Shown piece after piece: positions 44,422 to 53,205 of a stretch of 64,000 bases of DNA. The number at the start of each line of letters is the position of its first letter. Within the stretch, counting starts at the first letter, position 1. The position numbers were made by a program, and so were the translations under genes. The notes under the pieces were generated by a model. The model saw only the letters and a list, made by a program, of their open reading frames with translations, searched no databases and was not told the DNA's origin. The stretch is from Desulfosporosinus youngiae DSM 17734 (GTDB lineage Bacteria; Bacillota; Desulfitobacteriia; Desulfitobacteriales; Desulfitobacteriaceae): contig NZ_CM001441.1 in the NCBI RefSeq assembly GCF_000244895.1, positions 5,050,198 through 5,114,197 on the forward strand, in the 5' to 3' direction.

Positions 44422-45567
44422 TCATATCGTCTCTTTCAGTCGTGCTCCGGAATCAGGCAGAGAGGCATACCGAATAGCTCTCCTAATCTCAGCCACGACG
44501 TTATCGATTTGCTCCTCGGTGAGATTATTAAAAAATGGAATAGCCAAAGTACCACTCGCGACATGTTCTGTCACCGGAAAATCCCCTTCCTTATACCCAA
44601 ATATCTCTCGATAGAAAGGCTGAAGGTGAATCGCAGTAAAGTATGGCCTGCATCCAACCCCCCGTTCTAAAAGTAGTTGCATAACAAGATTTCGATCGAT
44701 CCATGCTTCAAACCTTATTACAAAAACAAACCAACTCATTTTCGCTCTCTGGTCTATGGTCGGAAGAATAACTCCATCCACATCCTTAAGTTTTTGCATA
44801 TAGAAATCAGCAACTCGCTGGCGTTTAGCGAGGATCTCATCAATACGTTCCAATTGGGCAATACCAAGTGCGCAACTAATGTCACTCATCCGATAGTTGT
44901 AACCTAACCGAACATGATTGAGCCACTGAGTATCAATTCCACGTCCTTGATTCCGGAGGCTATAACATAACTTAGCAAGGTTTTCATTGTTCGTAACAAC
45001 AACCCCACCCTCACCCGTTGTCATTTGCTTATTCGGATAAAAGGCGAAAACCCCGGCATTAGACATCGCTCCGGCTTTCTTACCATTCCACTCTGCCCCA
45101 ATCGCCTCGCAAGAGTCTTCAATAATCGCTAAGCCATGCTTAAGAGCAATACGTCTGATGTCATTCATGTTGGCAGGCTGCCCGAAAACATGAACCGGTA
45201 AAATTGCTTTGGTTCTTTCGGTAATCTTCTCTTCAATTTGTGTTGTATCCAAGTTATAGGTCTTCTCATCAATATCCACAAACACAGGTTTGGCACGCTC
45301 AAATAACATACAGTTACTGGAGGAAATAAAACTAAAGGGCGTAGTAATTACTTCATCACCATCTTTTATTCCTAAAGCAGCGATAATCATATGCAAACCA
45401 CTGGTTCCACTATTACAGGCTATTGCAAACTGTGTTCCGGCGTAATCTGCCATTTTTTTCTCAAACTCATTCAATTTGGGCCCTAAGCTTAGGATATTGG
45501 AATCCAAGACCTCTAGTACGGCTTGTTTTTCTTTCTCTGTGATATCTGGCCTTGCTAACGGAATCAT
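44422..45567 (-). CDS. PglE-like UDP-4-keto-sugar aminotransferase
   Basis: 381 residues. DegT/DnrJ/EryC1 family with PLP lysine in FAFYPNKQMTTGEGG and the family markers ACNSGTSGLH and EDSCEAIGA. It should transaminate the 4-keto product of the PglF-like dehydratase, whose gene ends one base before this gene begins. The amino product is the substrate for the PglD-like acyltransferase. Paralogue of the aminotransferase at 31581. Confidence 0.9.
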   Translation of the reverse strand: MIPLARPDITEKEKQAVLEVLDSNILSLGPKLNEFEKKMADYAGTQFAIACNSGTSGLHMIIAALGIKDGDEVITTPFSFISSSNCMLFERAKPVFVDIDEKTYNLDTTQIEEKITERTKAILPVHVFGQPANMNDIRRIALKHGLAIIEDSCEAIGAEWNGKKAGAMSNAGVFAFYPNKQMTTGEGGVVVTNNENLAKLCYSLRNQGRGIDTQWLNHVRLGYNYRMSDISCALGIAQLERIDEILAKRQRVADFYMQKLKDVDGVILPTIDQRAKMSWFVFVIRFEAWIDRNLVMQLLLERGVGCRPYFTAIHLQPFYREIFGYKEGDFPVTEHVASGTLAIPFFNNLTEEQIDNVVAEIRRAIRYASLPDSGARLKETI

Positions 45568-47424
45568 CTATATAGCCCTCCTCATCTCTTTCTTCACCGA
45601 AAATTGTTTAAACCCCGGCACAACCCCACCCAACACAGTTACGATCTGTTCCCTCGTCAAGTAAGAACCTCGCTCCCTAATCATCTGCACCAAACTCTCA
45701 ATCCCTTCAGCATTTATTCCATTTGGCTTTGCCACAAAAATTCTCTGATGCTTCGTACTCGCAGTCCCCTCATCTGCTGTGAGCAACTCCTCATACAGTT
45801 TCTCCCCGGGACGTATGCCTGTATATTCAATCTTAATATCCACATCCACTTTAAGGCCTGAGAGCCGAATCAAATCCCCTGCCAAATCAACAATTTTGAC
45901 CGGTTTTCCCATATCCAGAATGAAAACCTCCCCACCTTGGGCCATGGCACCCGCTTGAATCACAAGTTGGGCCGCTTCCGGAATGGTCATAAAGTAACGT
46001 ACCATCTCAGGATGAGTCACTGTCACGGGACCACCCTTAGCAATCTGTTTCTTGAACGTCGGAATCACACTTCCCCGGCTCCCCAGGACATTGCCAAAGC
46101 GAACGGTGACGAACCGCGTCTGGGATTGTCGATCGAGATTTTGAATGATCATCTCAGCCACTCGTTTTGTGGCCCCCATAATACTCGTCGGATTTATAGC
46201 CTTATCTGTGGAAATAAGGACAAAGGTTTTTACTTGGGTAATATCCGAGATCTCTGCCACATTATAAGTTCCTAAGATATTGTTCTTCAAAGCTTCTTCA
46301 GGATTTCGCTCCATGAGTGGAACGTGCTTATGAGCAGCGGCATGAAAGACAACTCCCGGTTTGTACCTGCTAAAAACCAATTCCACTTTTTCCCGGTCTT
46401 TGACGTCCAGGATTTCTGCAATAACGTTAATCCCGGGACATTCTGTACGCAGTTCTTGCTCGATATCAAAAATACTGTTCTCACCACGTCCAACCAGGAT
46501 AAGTTTTTGCGGGTTAAATCTACATATTTGCCGACAGAGTTCCGAGCCGATTGACCCCCCAGCACCTGTAATTAAGACGGTTTCTCCCGCTAAGTAACCC
46601 GCTACCTCCTCAATATCGAGATCCACCTGATCCCTTCCCAGTAAATCTTCGATCTGTACTTCGCGGACGTTTAAGCTATCCACTTGTCCACTGAAATAGT
46701 TATAAATACCGGGAATAATCTTAATGACAAGCCCGCTTTTTTCGCAAATCTCAGTCATATCCCGAATCACATCCCCTGAGGCTGAAGGCATGGCAATAAT
46801 AACCTCTTCAACTTTGTGGGATCTGACAACTCGCGGGATATCCTTCCTGGTTCCTAAGACGGGAATTCCCATCAATTTAAGTTTTTGCTTTTGCGGAGCG
46901 TCATCGATGATCCCCACCGGGTAACCATCACGATAATTGGAATTTTTCAGTTCACGAACCGCTAAGGCCCCGGCATCTCCTGCCCCAATGATCAGGACTC
47001 GCTTCGGGATTCCGGAGAAATGCAGGTTGAAAACACTGTCTTGTAATATCCGTCCCAGGAAACGAGAGCCTCCGATCAAAAACGTGGTGGTCAGCCATAA
47101 TAACACGGCCACCGTGTTTGGATAGCGCATCGGGGCCAAAAAATAAATGACGAGTACTACACTACTCGTTCCAACCGTAACCGCATAAACAATCGAAAGA
47201 AGTTCACTGATACTGGCATACTGCCAAAGCCGGTTATATAGGCCAAATATTGAGAAGATGATTAAGTAAATCAGCGTTCCGGCCCAAGCTGTATGATAAT
47301 AAGTTAAGAAATATTCCTGAGGAATATTTCCTTCAAAACGGAGGTAAAAACTTCCGAAGGCAGCTAAATTGACTAGTACTACATCAATTAATATTAATGT
47401 TAAGGATTTTCGGTTAAATTTCAT
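45568..47424 (-). CDS. PglF/CapD-type UDP-N-acetylhexosamine 4,6-dehydratase
   Basis: 618 residues. About four N-terminal membrane helices (1-110) are followed by a Rossmann-like region with IIGAGDAGALAVREL, then the catalytic SDR domain with TGAGGSIGSEL, STDKAINPTS and MGATK. In this family the usual SDR tyrosine is Met, as here (MxxxK). It converts UDP-GlcNAc to the 4-keto-6-deoxy sugar at the membrane. It is the first gene of the 20-gene operon, about 130 nt downstream of promoter A. Confidence 0.92.
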   Translation of the reverse strand: MKFNRKSLTLILIDVVLVNLAAFGSFYLRFEGNIPQEYFLTYYHTAWAGTLIYLIIFSIFGLYNRLWQYASISELLSIVYAVTVGTSSVVLVIYFLAPMRYPNTVAVLLWLTTTFLIGGSRFLGRILQDSVFNLHFSGIPKRVLIIGAGDAGALAVRELKNSNYRDGYPVGIIDDAPQKQKLKLMGIPVLGTRKDIPRVVRSHKVEEVIIAMPSASGDVIRDMTEICEKSGLVIKIIPGIYNYFSGQVDSLNVREVQIEDLLGRDQVDLDIEEVAGYLAGETVLITGAGGSIGSELCRQICRFNPQKLILVGRGENSIFDIEQELRTECPGINVIAEILDVKDREKVELVFSRYKPGVVFHAAAHKHVPLMERNPEEALKNNILGTYNVAEISDITQVKTFVLISTDKAINPTSIMGATKRVAEMIIQNLDRQSQTRFVTVRFGNVLGSRGSVIPTFKKQIAKGGPVTVTHPEMVRYFMTIPEAAQLVIQAGAMAQGGEVFILDMGKPVKIVDLAGDLIRLSGLKVDVDIKIEYTGIRPGEKLYEELLTADEGTASTKHQRIFVAKPNGINAEGIESLVQMIRERGSYLTREQIVTVLGGVVPGFKQFSVKKEMRRAI

Positions 47425-47558
47425 GAATGGGCTCCTTTACAGTAGTACAAATACGGAATTATCGCCTCTTTACCCAAACCTTTCTGCTTCCTGCAACTTT
47501 GTATTGATATTATTGAGAAAGACGGCCAGATAATTCTTCAAACTTTATGTTTGAGTTC

Positions 47559-47635
47559 ATTATAAGTGGCTTCCAATATTTGTACATCCGTAGAAGCTAC
47601 GGGAAAAACAAATAAACTTTTCAGGTAGTTTCTAC
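47559..47635 (-). promoter_or_regulatory. Promoter A of the 20-gene glycan operon with two inverted-repeat sites
   Basis: On the minus strand TATAAT (47559-47564) has no good -35 hexamer (ATGTAC at 17 bp). Instead GTAGCTTCTAC lies at 47590-47600, with its outer edge 36 bp above TATAAT, and a second GTAGAAACTAC at 47625-47635. The same arrangement exists in promoter B at 53950. This geometry, with a site overlapping the -35 zone, is typical of activator-dependent promoters. The predicted start is about 128 nt before the PglF-like gene. Confidence 0.65.
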
Positions 47636-47644
47636 AGGTGCACT

Positions 47645-47983
47645 CAGGTCGGGCTGCTTCGTCCACATTCGTGCAAGATTAGTTAATTCGTGCAAAGACA
47701 GTGCCTTCATGTCCCTCAGCATTCCGAGGGTCGCCCACTCGCCGGTGCGGGAGCTACCTTCAGCGGATAAGTCTTCTTTGGAGATAGCCGCTTCGGCGAA
47801 ACTGTCCACCGGACACTTTCGTGCCAAACCTCCGGGTAATACCTGATGTGAACCCGTGGCTCCGTCTCCCCGCACCGTCTTGTGGGCCTTTACCGCCTCT
47901 CCATGCAATGGGTTCGCTTCTGTGGACGAAGCTACCCTGCTTGCGGGTCTGGGGATTCTTTGGCATGTCTTTAGGGTCTTTTT
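47645..47983. repeat. Dispersed repeat, copy 2 (about 340 bp)
   Basis: Matches 5104-5440 in the same orientation. Most differences are single bases or a short divergent block (near 47708-47718). The minus-strand frame is again open (GDGATGSHQVLPGG) and here continues past the end of the copy-1 frame. It lies between comA and promoter A, so either a transcript from comA reading through, or an independent RNA, would contain it. The flanking GC-rich stretch CATGCCGCCGGCGCGGCACC at 48000 resembles 5060-5080 beside copy 1. Confidence 0.8.
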
Positions 47984-48037
47984 GTCAGGGTAGACCCCCA
48001 TGCCGCCGGCGCGGCACCATCTGATGATGAAAAATAC

Positions 48038-48087
48038 AAAAAAATACGCTTTGACCCGTCTTAAAAAGACGTTCAAGCGTATTTTTT
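48038..48087. terminator. Terminator downstream of comA
   Basis: AAAAAATACGCTT / AAGCGTATTTTTT stem with an inner GTCTT/AAGAC stem; A and T runs on either side make it active on both strands. It ends the comX-Q-P-A transcript about 45 bp after the comA stop. Confidence 0.88.
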
Positions 48088-48131
48088 CGCTGTTAGACTC
48101 TATAACTGCTTATAAAAGATTACCTCATTCT

Positions 48132-48818
48132 TTAACTAATCTTATCCCCTAGGCCATTATCCTTTGTATAAATCAATACAGCCTCTAAACGGGATTTTGC
48201 GCCTAACTTTGACAAGATATTGCCGACATGGAAATCCACAGTGCGGTTTTTAATCTCCAAGGCGGCAGCGATTTCTCTATTGCGCAAGCCTTGGGCGATT
48301 AATTCTATTATTTCTAGTTCCTTTGGAGTCAGTGAGAATCTTTTTGACTCACTGGTATTCGTTCCGGTCTCTTCGCCAACAATTACAGATCTAAGATACG
48401 GGGCCATGTTTTGGGAAAAATAGTACTGACCGCTACTACTTGAGACCTGCAATATTGCCGCTGTCATTTCACTTTTTGAACAATCTTTAAGAAGAAAACC
48501 ATTGGCACCTTTATTTAAGGAGGCATCAACATACCCCTCTGGGCTTTGTCCGGTCAGCATAATAATTTTAACATTTGAAGCCAGCACTTTTATTTTTTCT
48601 ATCAAATCAGTTCCGCTGAAATCAGGAAGATTAATATCGAGTAATACCACGTCCGGATGTTCCGTCTTCACTAGTTTTAAACAATCTCTTCCATTCTTAG
48701 CCGTTCCCACAACGGAGATATAGCTCTCAGAGGATAGCAATGATACCGTCCCTTCCGCAAAGAGTGTATGATCATCTACTACTACAACTCTTATGGTCTT
48801 CTCCAAACCAGGGACCAT
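48132..48818 (-). CDS. comA: ComA-like LuxR/NarL-family response regulator
   Basis: 228 residues. Receiver domain (about 8-125) with acidic VVDDH, phospho-acceptor Asp in VVLLDINLPDFSG and MLTG; C-terminal LuxR helix-turn-helix (FSLTPKELEIIELIAQGLRN). Start at ATG with GGAGGTGG upstream. It is the output partner of the ComP-like kinase 51 bp upstream. Its natural targets are probably the two glycan promoters with GTAG-N3-CTAC sites that flank the locus, though binding is inferred from position. Confidence 0.9.
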   Translation of the reverse strand: MVPGLEKTIRVVVVDDHTLFAEGTVSLLSSESYISVVGTAKNGRDCLKLVKTEHPDVVLLDINLPDFSGTDLIEKIKVLASNVKIIMLTGQSPEGYVDASLNKGANGFLLKDCSKSEMTAAILQVSSSSGQYYFSQNMAPYLRSVIVGEETGTNTSESKRFSLTPKELEIIELIAQGLRNREIAAALEIKNRTVDFHVGNILSKLGAKSRLEAVLIYTKDNGLGDKIS

Positions 48819-48869
48819 CACACTTCCACCTCCTTCAATAATCCTTAGTTATCTGGTAATTGGTAAGCT

Positions 48870-51200
48870 CTAAATCGGAATAGACGCCTTAAGGGTCGCA
48901 CCCTGACCAATCTTTGCAGTGATAGAAAACTCTCCACCCAAGCTTTCTATCCGTTCTTTCATGCCAATGATTCCGAAATGATTGCCCGTTAACGACCAAT
49001 CAGCTATCTCCCGGGGGTCAAACCCTTTACCGGAATCCTTCATGATCATTTCAATTTTCTTATTGACCAAGGTAATGGTGACATTTACTCCGGAGGAACC
49101 AGAATGCTTTATAACGTTATTAATGCCTTCCTGCAAAAATCGAAACGCTACCAGTTCAATATCCTCATTAAACCGAGCCTCTCTAGTCACTCCTCTTACT
49201 TCCAGCACTATAACCAAAAGCTCTTTTTGCATAATTTGCTGAAACATGACCTCGACAGCAGGAATAAGACCCAAATCCCTCAAAGAAGATGGGCGCAAAT
49301 TACTGCAAATTGAACGAAGTTCATAATTCAAATCCTCCATCATGTCCTGCATTTCCAAGATCGCTTGAATACAATTACTTTCAGTCGAAAAATTAGTAAT
49401 TAATTCTTTCATTCTCCGATTTAGATCTAAGCCTATCTGTAATACTCCGTCATGTATTTCCCGCGCCAGAACTTTCTTTTCTTCCTCTAGGTTACTAAAT
49501 AACAATCGATTGATTACTTCCAGCCCCTGGCTTCTTCGTTGTGTTTCCCAAGATTTTTTCTCTATAGCATTTATTTCCCTGGACAATTGCTTCATGTCAC
49601 GGATCAACTTGAGACGTTGACCTAATTGATCACACACTTTAGTGAGTATCAGTACTTCATTTGATTTAAATTTGATATAAGAACGGCGATGGCTCAGGAA
49701 AATTCCGCATGCAAACTCTTCGGAAACAACAGGTATGTACAATTCCGCAGGAAAATTGCCGGTAAAATATTGGATGGTATGCCTTGTATTTTTAGCTATT
49801 CGATAATAATCCTCCATAATTGCTTGCTCTTTTGCATTGCCAAGATATCGTCCTACTGCAGTTTTAGTGTACCGCTCTTCCTGACCGTCTACTATAACAA
49901 AGGCACCTTCCAACCCGAGTTGGTTTATTAACTCTTCAACAATCAAGACTTCATTCATTGAGGACGAATTCCTGTGTAATTCAACGATTTTAGTTCCAAT
50001 TCCACGATTTCTATGAGTAAAGATATACTTATCAGCGGCATAATGTACTAAAGCTTTAAAGAGGTTAAAGATGACAAGTGCCATAGCAGTTAAAGACAAC
50101 CATAGTAGATATGTCTCGAGCTTCAAATCATTAATCATTCCTATTAGAAATAAAAAATAAGCACAAGCCAGGCAAGTTAAAATGCCAGAAACCATAGATA
50201 TAATAAGGGACTCGAGAAACATACGGCCATTTGGCAAACTCTTATTTAGGACAACATAACTAAGGGTAAGCGGAACAATCACAATGAAAAGAGCACTAAC
50301 CTTCGGATTAGCGATAAGTTCAACATCCAGAAGGATAGGAACCGCTGTAAGTATTACAAAGGGCAGCAAGCCTATCGCCAGACTCCAAAGCACAATGGCT
50401 GCCTGGTTTTTCGCGGGCTGCTCAGCGGGCAATCTAATCAGCCAGACTAAATTCCATAAAACTGTAACAGTCCCGATCACCCCATTAATGAGGGGGAGTT
50501 TTCTAATTTCCACAACCTCGATTGCAGCCCCTAACCCGTTTAAAACAAAGATCATAACTAAAAGGGCTGAAATAATGCCTAAAATCCAAATGATGAGTTG
50601 ATTTAAACGATTAACCTTGTTATTAAAAACTGAAATAAAATTCACTAAGAGGACTGGTACGAGGGAGAAACCAATGGCCTCTATTTCTCTCGCCAAGATC
50701 AATCCACGACTGGAAACCGGGGCTAAGATTATGACCAATCCGACCAGCCAATTAAACCAGAACAGAGCATGAGCTTTGACAAGGAAGGGTCGCTTAAATA
50801 CTGTAACAAGACCAACTAACCAGAAGATAACTCCTAAAGCGGCCACCGGGAGTTCACTTAACAAAGTATAAGCAAAAGGCGGATTCTCAATTTGGACAAC
50901 TCTCAGCGGCGCTTCAGGACTCTTTACGGTAATCGTGGAGGCTCCTTCTGCCTCCCCCCACTTTTTAGTCGACGGATACGTCCCCGGGTCGCCGTTATTA
51001 ATTTTTATAACCATATCCCCTATGCGAATTCCCGATCGATAGCCCTCGCCATGAGGGTCACTAAACGTTACGTTCCAGTTTCCTTCAATATTTTTAAGGC
51101 TCAGCCCTACGTAGGGTTGATTGAACAGAATAGTAAAATATACAAGACAAACTAAAATAAAGACGGCATTAGCAGTTCGAAGTGCTAGCCGCCTAAACAT
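48870..51200 (-). CDS. comP: ComP-like sensor histidine kinase
   Basis: About 776 residues. N-terminal helix (about 10-30), an extracytoplasmic PDZ-like region (about 35-100, with GIRIGDMVIKINNG), some seven to eight further helices to about 385, a GAF-like cytoplasmic region, then the HisKA_3 dimerisation helix with the phospho-His in REIHDGVLQ and a HATPase_c domain (INNVIKHSGSSG, DSGKGFD). This multi-helix plus PDZ-like plan is that of ComP. It overlaps the comQ stop region and has a weak ribosome site, so it is coupled. It would sense the modified ComX-type peptide. Confidence 0.88.
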   Translation of the reverse strand: MFRRLALRTANAVFILVCLVYFTILFNQPYVGLSLKNIEGNWNVTFSDPHGEGYRSGIRIGDMVIKINNGDPGTYPSTKKWGEAEGASTITVKSPEAPLRVVQIENPPFAYTLLSELPVAALGVIFWLVGLVTVFKRPFLVKAHALFWFNWLVGLVIILAPVSSRGLILAREIEAIGFSLVPVLLVNFISVFNNKVNRLNQLIIWILGIISALLVMIFVLNGLGAAIEVVEIRKLPLINGVIGTVTVLWNLVWLIRLPAEQPAKNQAAIVLWSLAIGLLPFVILTAVPILLDVELIANPKVSALFIVIVPLTLSYVVLNKSLPNGRMFLESLIISMVSGILTCLACAYFLFLIGMINDLKLETYLLWLSLTAMALVIFNLFKALVHYAADKYIFTHRNRGIGTKIVELHRNSSSMNEVLIVEELINQLGLEGAFVIVDGQEERYTKTAVGRYLGNAKEQAIMEDYYRIAKNTRHTIQYFTGNFPAELYIPVVSEEFACGIFLSHRRSYIKFKSNEVLILTKVCDQLGQRLKLIRDMKQLSREINAIEKKSWETQRRSQGLEVINRLLFSNLEEEKKVLAREIHDGVLQIGLDLNRRMKELITNFSTESNCIQAILEMQDMMEDLNYELRSICSNLRPSSLRDLGLIPAVEVMFQQIMQKELLVIVLEVRGVTREARFNEDIELVAFRFLQEGINNVIKHSGSSGVNVTITLVNKKIEMIMKDSGKGFDPREIADWSLTGNHFGIIGMKERIESLGGEFSITAKIGQGATLKASIPI

Positions 51201-51201
51201 T

Positions 51202-52143
51202 TTATCCAACAAGCTGAATCAACTTCTCTTTACTTTTTTCCGAAATTAAAATACCGTTTAAAATCCCCAGCGCACATTGCTTATACATCTCGTGAATTAC
51301 TGAACAATAATGAATAGTGCCCTCGTTTACAACCAATTCTCTTAACTGTCCTTTTTCAGTTATCCCGAATTCAGCTAATCCTTGGCTAGCCAAAGTACTC
51401 AGGTACTTTAACTTTTCAGCTTCTATCTCATTAAGAACATTCAGAAGATAAACAAACGGTAGTGTTTTCCTTCCTTTAATCAAATCACTTTTCGTCTCCA
51501 AATTCAGGAAGTCATCGAGATCATTTTTGATTTGACTCATCATACCTAAGCACATTCCGAATTGTTCGAACCGGCCGGCAAGTGTTTGATCGGCACCTCC
51601 TAAGATCGCCCCAATTTTACAAGCGCCGGCGGTCAATCCACCGGATTTTTTCTTAATAATCTCAAAATATTCTTCAAGCGTAATTCTATCTTTACTGTCA
51701 TTCATAAGCTCCTGAAATTGTCCGTCACACGCTTGTAACCCCATCTGGTTAAGAATCTCACTTACTTTCTCGAAATGCCTGGAATTAGCTAACCTCGAAA
51801 GCGCTTTGTAGCTAAGAACCAGAATACAGGTAGCTAAATTAATCCCTTGGGCAGGAGGGACTTTACGCCAAGGGAGATCGTTGTTATCTTGGTCTTGAAT
51901 ATCGTCCAAAATATCAGCCGCCAGGGCATAGAGTTCCATAGCGATGGCTCCTTGAAGACCTTCATCTAAAACTCCCCCAGTGCTATCGCAAGTTATAAGG
52001 GTTAATTGGGCCCATCCATACCTTCCCTTGATTTCAAAGCTGGAATCGAGCCAACGATTAATGATGTTTACTACACCCTTGCTAAGCCCGGATTCAGTCA
52101 TAAGCAGCTCTATTTCATTGGCAATAATTCCGTCCATATTCAT
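51202..52143 (-). CDS. comQ: ComQ-like isoprenyl transferase (polyprenyl synthetase family)
   Basis: 313 residues. First aspartate-rich motif in AADILDDIQDQD and second as KNDLDDFLN, so both Mg-diphosphate sites are kept. Length and placement between a ComX-like peptide gene and a ComP-like kinase gene match ComQ, which prenylates a tryptophan of ComX and helps export. Housekeeping prenyl synthases are usually found with isoprenoid genes, none of which is near. ATG start with AAGGGG upstream, 16 bp after the comX stop. Confidence 0.88.
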   Translation of the reverse strand: MNMDGIIANEIELLMTESGLSKGVVNIINRWLDSSFEIKGRYGWAQLTLITCDSTGGVLDEGLQGAIAMELYALAADILDDIQDQDNNDLPWRKVPPAQGINLATCILVLSYKALSRLANSRHFEKVSEILNQMGLQACDGQFQELMNDSKDRITLEEYFEIIKKKSGGLTAGACKIGAILGGADQTLAGRFEQFGMCLGMMSQIKNDLDDFLNLETKSDLIKGRKTLPFVYLLNVLNEIEAEKLKYLSTLASQGLAEFGITEKGQLRELVVNEGTIHYCSVIHEMYKQCALGILNGILISEKSKEKLIQLVG

Positions 52144-52159
52144 GTATAACTTGGCCCCT

Positions 52160-52360
52160 TTATACCCAATAAAGAGTCGGTTTCATTACAGCCGCTAAAG
52201 AATTAGCCGATATTTTTTCTTGCGAGAACACCTTTGCTATGGCGTTCAATTCGCAGTTACTCATTTCGCGGTTAGATTTTAACAGCGGTATTTCTACAGA
52301 GCTGCGATTTGGGTTTTTAGCTAATTCGTGAACTAATTCAGCAATCTTGTCAAAGTTCAT
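52160..52360 (-). CDS. comX: ComX-like pheromone precursor
   Basis: 66 residues behind GGGAGG. A polar helical leader, a CELNAIAKVF segment like the conserved middle of ComX precursors, and a short C-terminus with tryptophan at position 65 (KPTLYWV), the residue that ComQ would prenylate. The Trp lies next to the last residue, close to the C-terminal placement in Bacillus ComX. The mature peptide is probably the last 6-10 residues. ComX sequences diverge fast, so the call rests on size, Trp and the comQ-P-A context. Confidence 0.78.
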   Translation of the reverse strand: MNFDKIAELVHELAKNPNRSSVEIPLLKSNREMSNCELNAIAKVFSQEKISANSLAAVMKPTLYWV

Positions 52361-52473
52361 TAAATTACCTCCCTTCCTATTGAGATAGGTTTGACATCTT
52401 TTCCTAAATCCCTCCTATTTCGGGAAATATTACGAAAATCTTCACATTTGATGCCTTCTGCTCCACTCCATAT

Positions 52474-53184
52474 CTACAGATAAGCCATCTTGCTTTGCTT
52501 CTTCTTCGTATCGTCTGCAGCGTTATAATAGTTATAACAATAATATCCTTTGGTATTCATGGCCACTTTATTGAGAACCGCGCCGAGGATCTTTATCCCC
52601 AACTTATCCAGCAGACCCTTGGCTTTTTGCGCATGCCCCTTGTCCACTTCCCCTGAGGCTAAGACTAAGATGACACCATCAACTTCCAGGGCAAGAATCG
52701 CGGCATCTGTAACTGCAATAACAGGAGGAGTATCCATGAGCACCATGTCAAATTCCCCACTGACTTCCTCGATCAAGCATTTCATCCGTTTGGACCCGAC
52801 GAGCTCTGCAGGATTTGGAGGAACGGGACCTGCCGGGAGAACCCGGACACCAGGCACAACTGTTTCCCAGATATACTTTCGATAGTCCTGATCCTCAACC
52901 AGGTAAACCGATAACCCTGCTCTATTATCTAACCCGAATAGTTTATGTTGAGTGGGATTACGTAAATCAGCGTCAATAATCAGCACAGATTTTCCGGATT
53001 GAGCTATACTAACCGCGAGATTAGCGACGGTATGAGATTTCCCCTCCCTAGGGCCTGAGCTTGTGACGACTATTTTCTGAGTGTCTGAATCCACACTCGT
53101 AAACTGAACATTTGTTCTAAGCGACCGATAGGCCTCTGAGATTGGAGATTTTGTTTGCTCAAAGGTGATTAACGAATAGACCAA
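52474..53184 (-). CDS. BY-kinase (CpsD/YwqD/EpsB-type tyrosine kinase)
   Basis: 236 residues. Walker A GPREGKS, A' motif LIIDADLRNP, Walker B VLMDTPP, and a C-terminal tyrosine cluster (GYYCYNYYN and a final tyrosine) for autophosphorylation. It pairs with the Wzz-like membrane activator encoded 21 bp upstream and controls polymer length and export. TTG start with GGGGGGA upstream. comX begins 113 bp further on, on the same strand. Confidence 0.93.
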   Translation of the reverse strand: MVYSLITFEQTKSPISEAYRSLRTNVQFTSVDSDTQKIVVTSSGPREGKSHTVANLAVSIAQSGKSVLIIDADLRNPTQHKLFGLDNRAGLSVYLVEDQDYRKYIWETVVPGVRVLPAGPVPPNPAELVGSKRMKCLIEEVSGEFDMVLMDTPPVIAVTDAAILALEVDGVILVLASGEVDKGHAQKAKGLLDKLGIKILGAVLNKVAMNTKGYYCYNYYNAADDTKKKQSKMAYL

Positions 53185-53205
53185 TGAAATCGTCCCCCCT
53201 CGCTC

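Noticed and set aside
47621-48076. 151-residue frame through repeat copy 2 as a protein gene
   Set aside because: The start region is unlike copy 1, no ribosome site fits, and the frame runs into the comA terminator hairpin. Kept only as part of the repeat.
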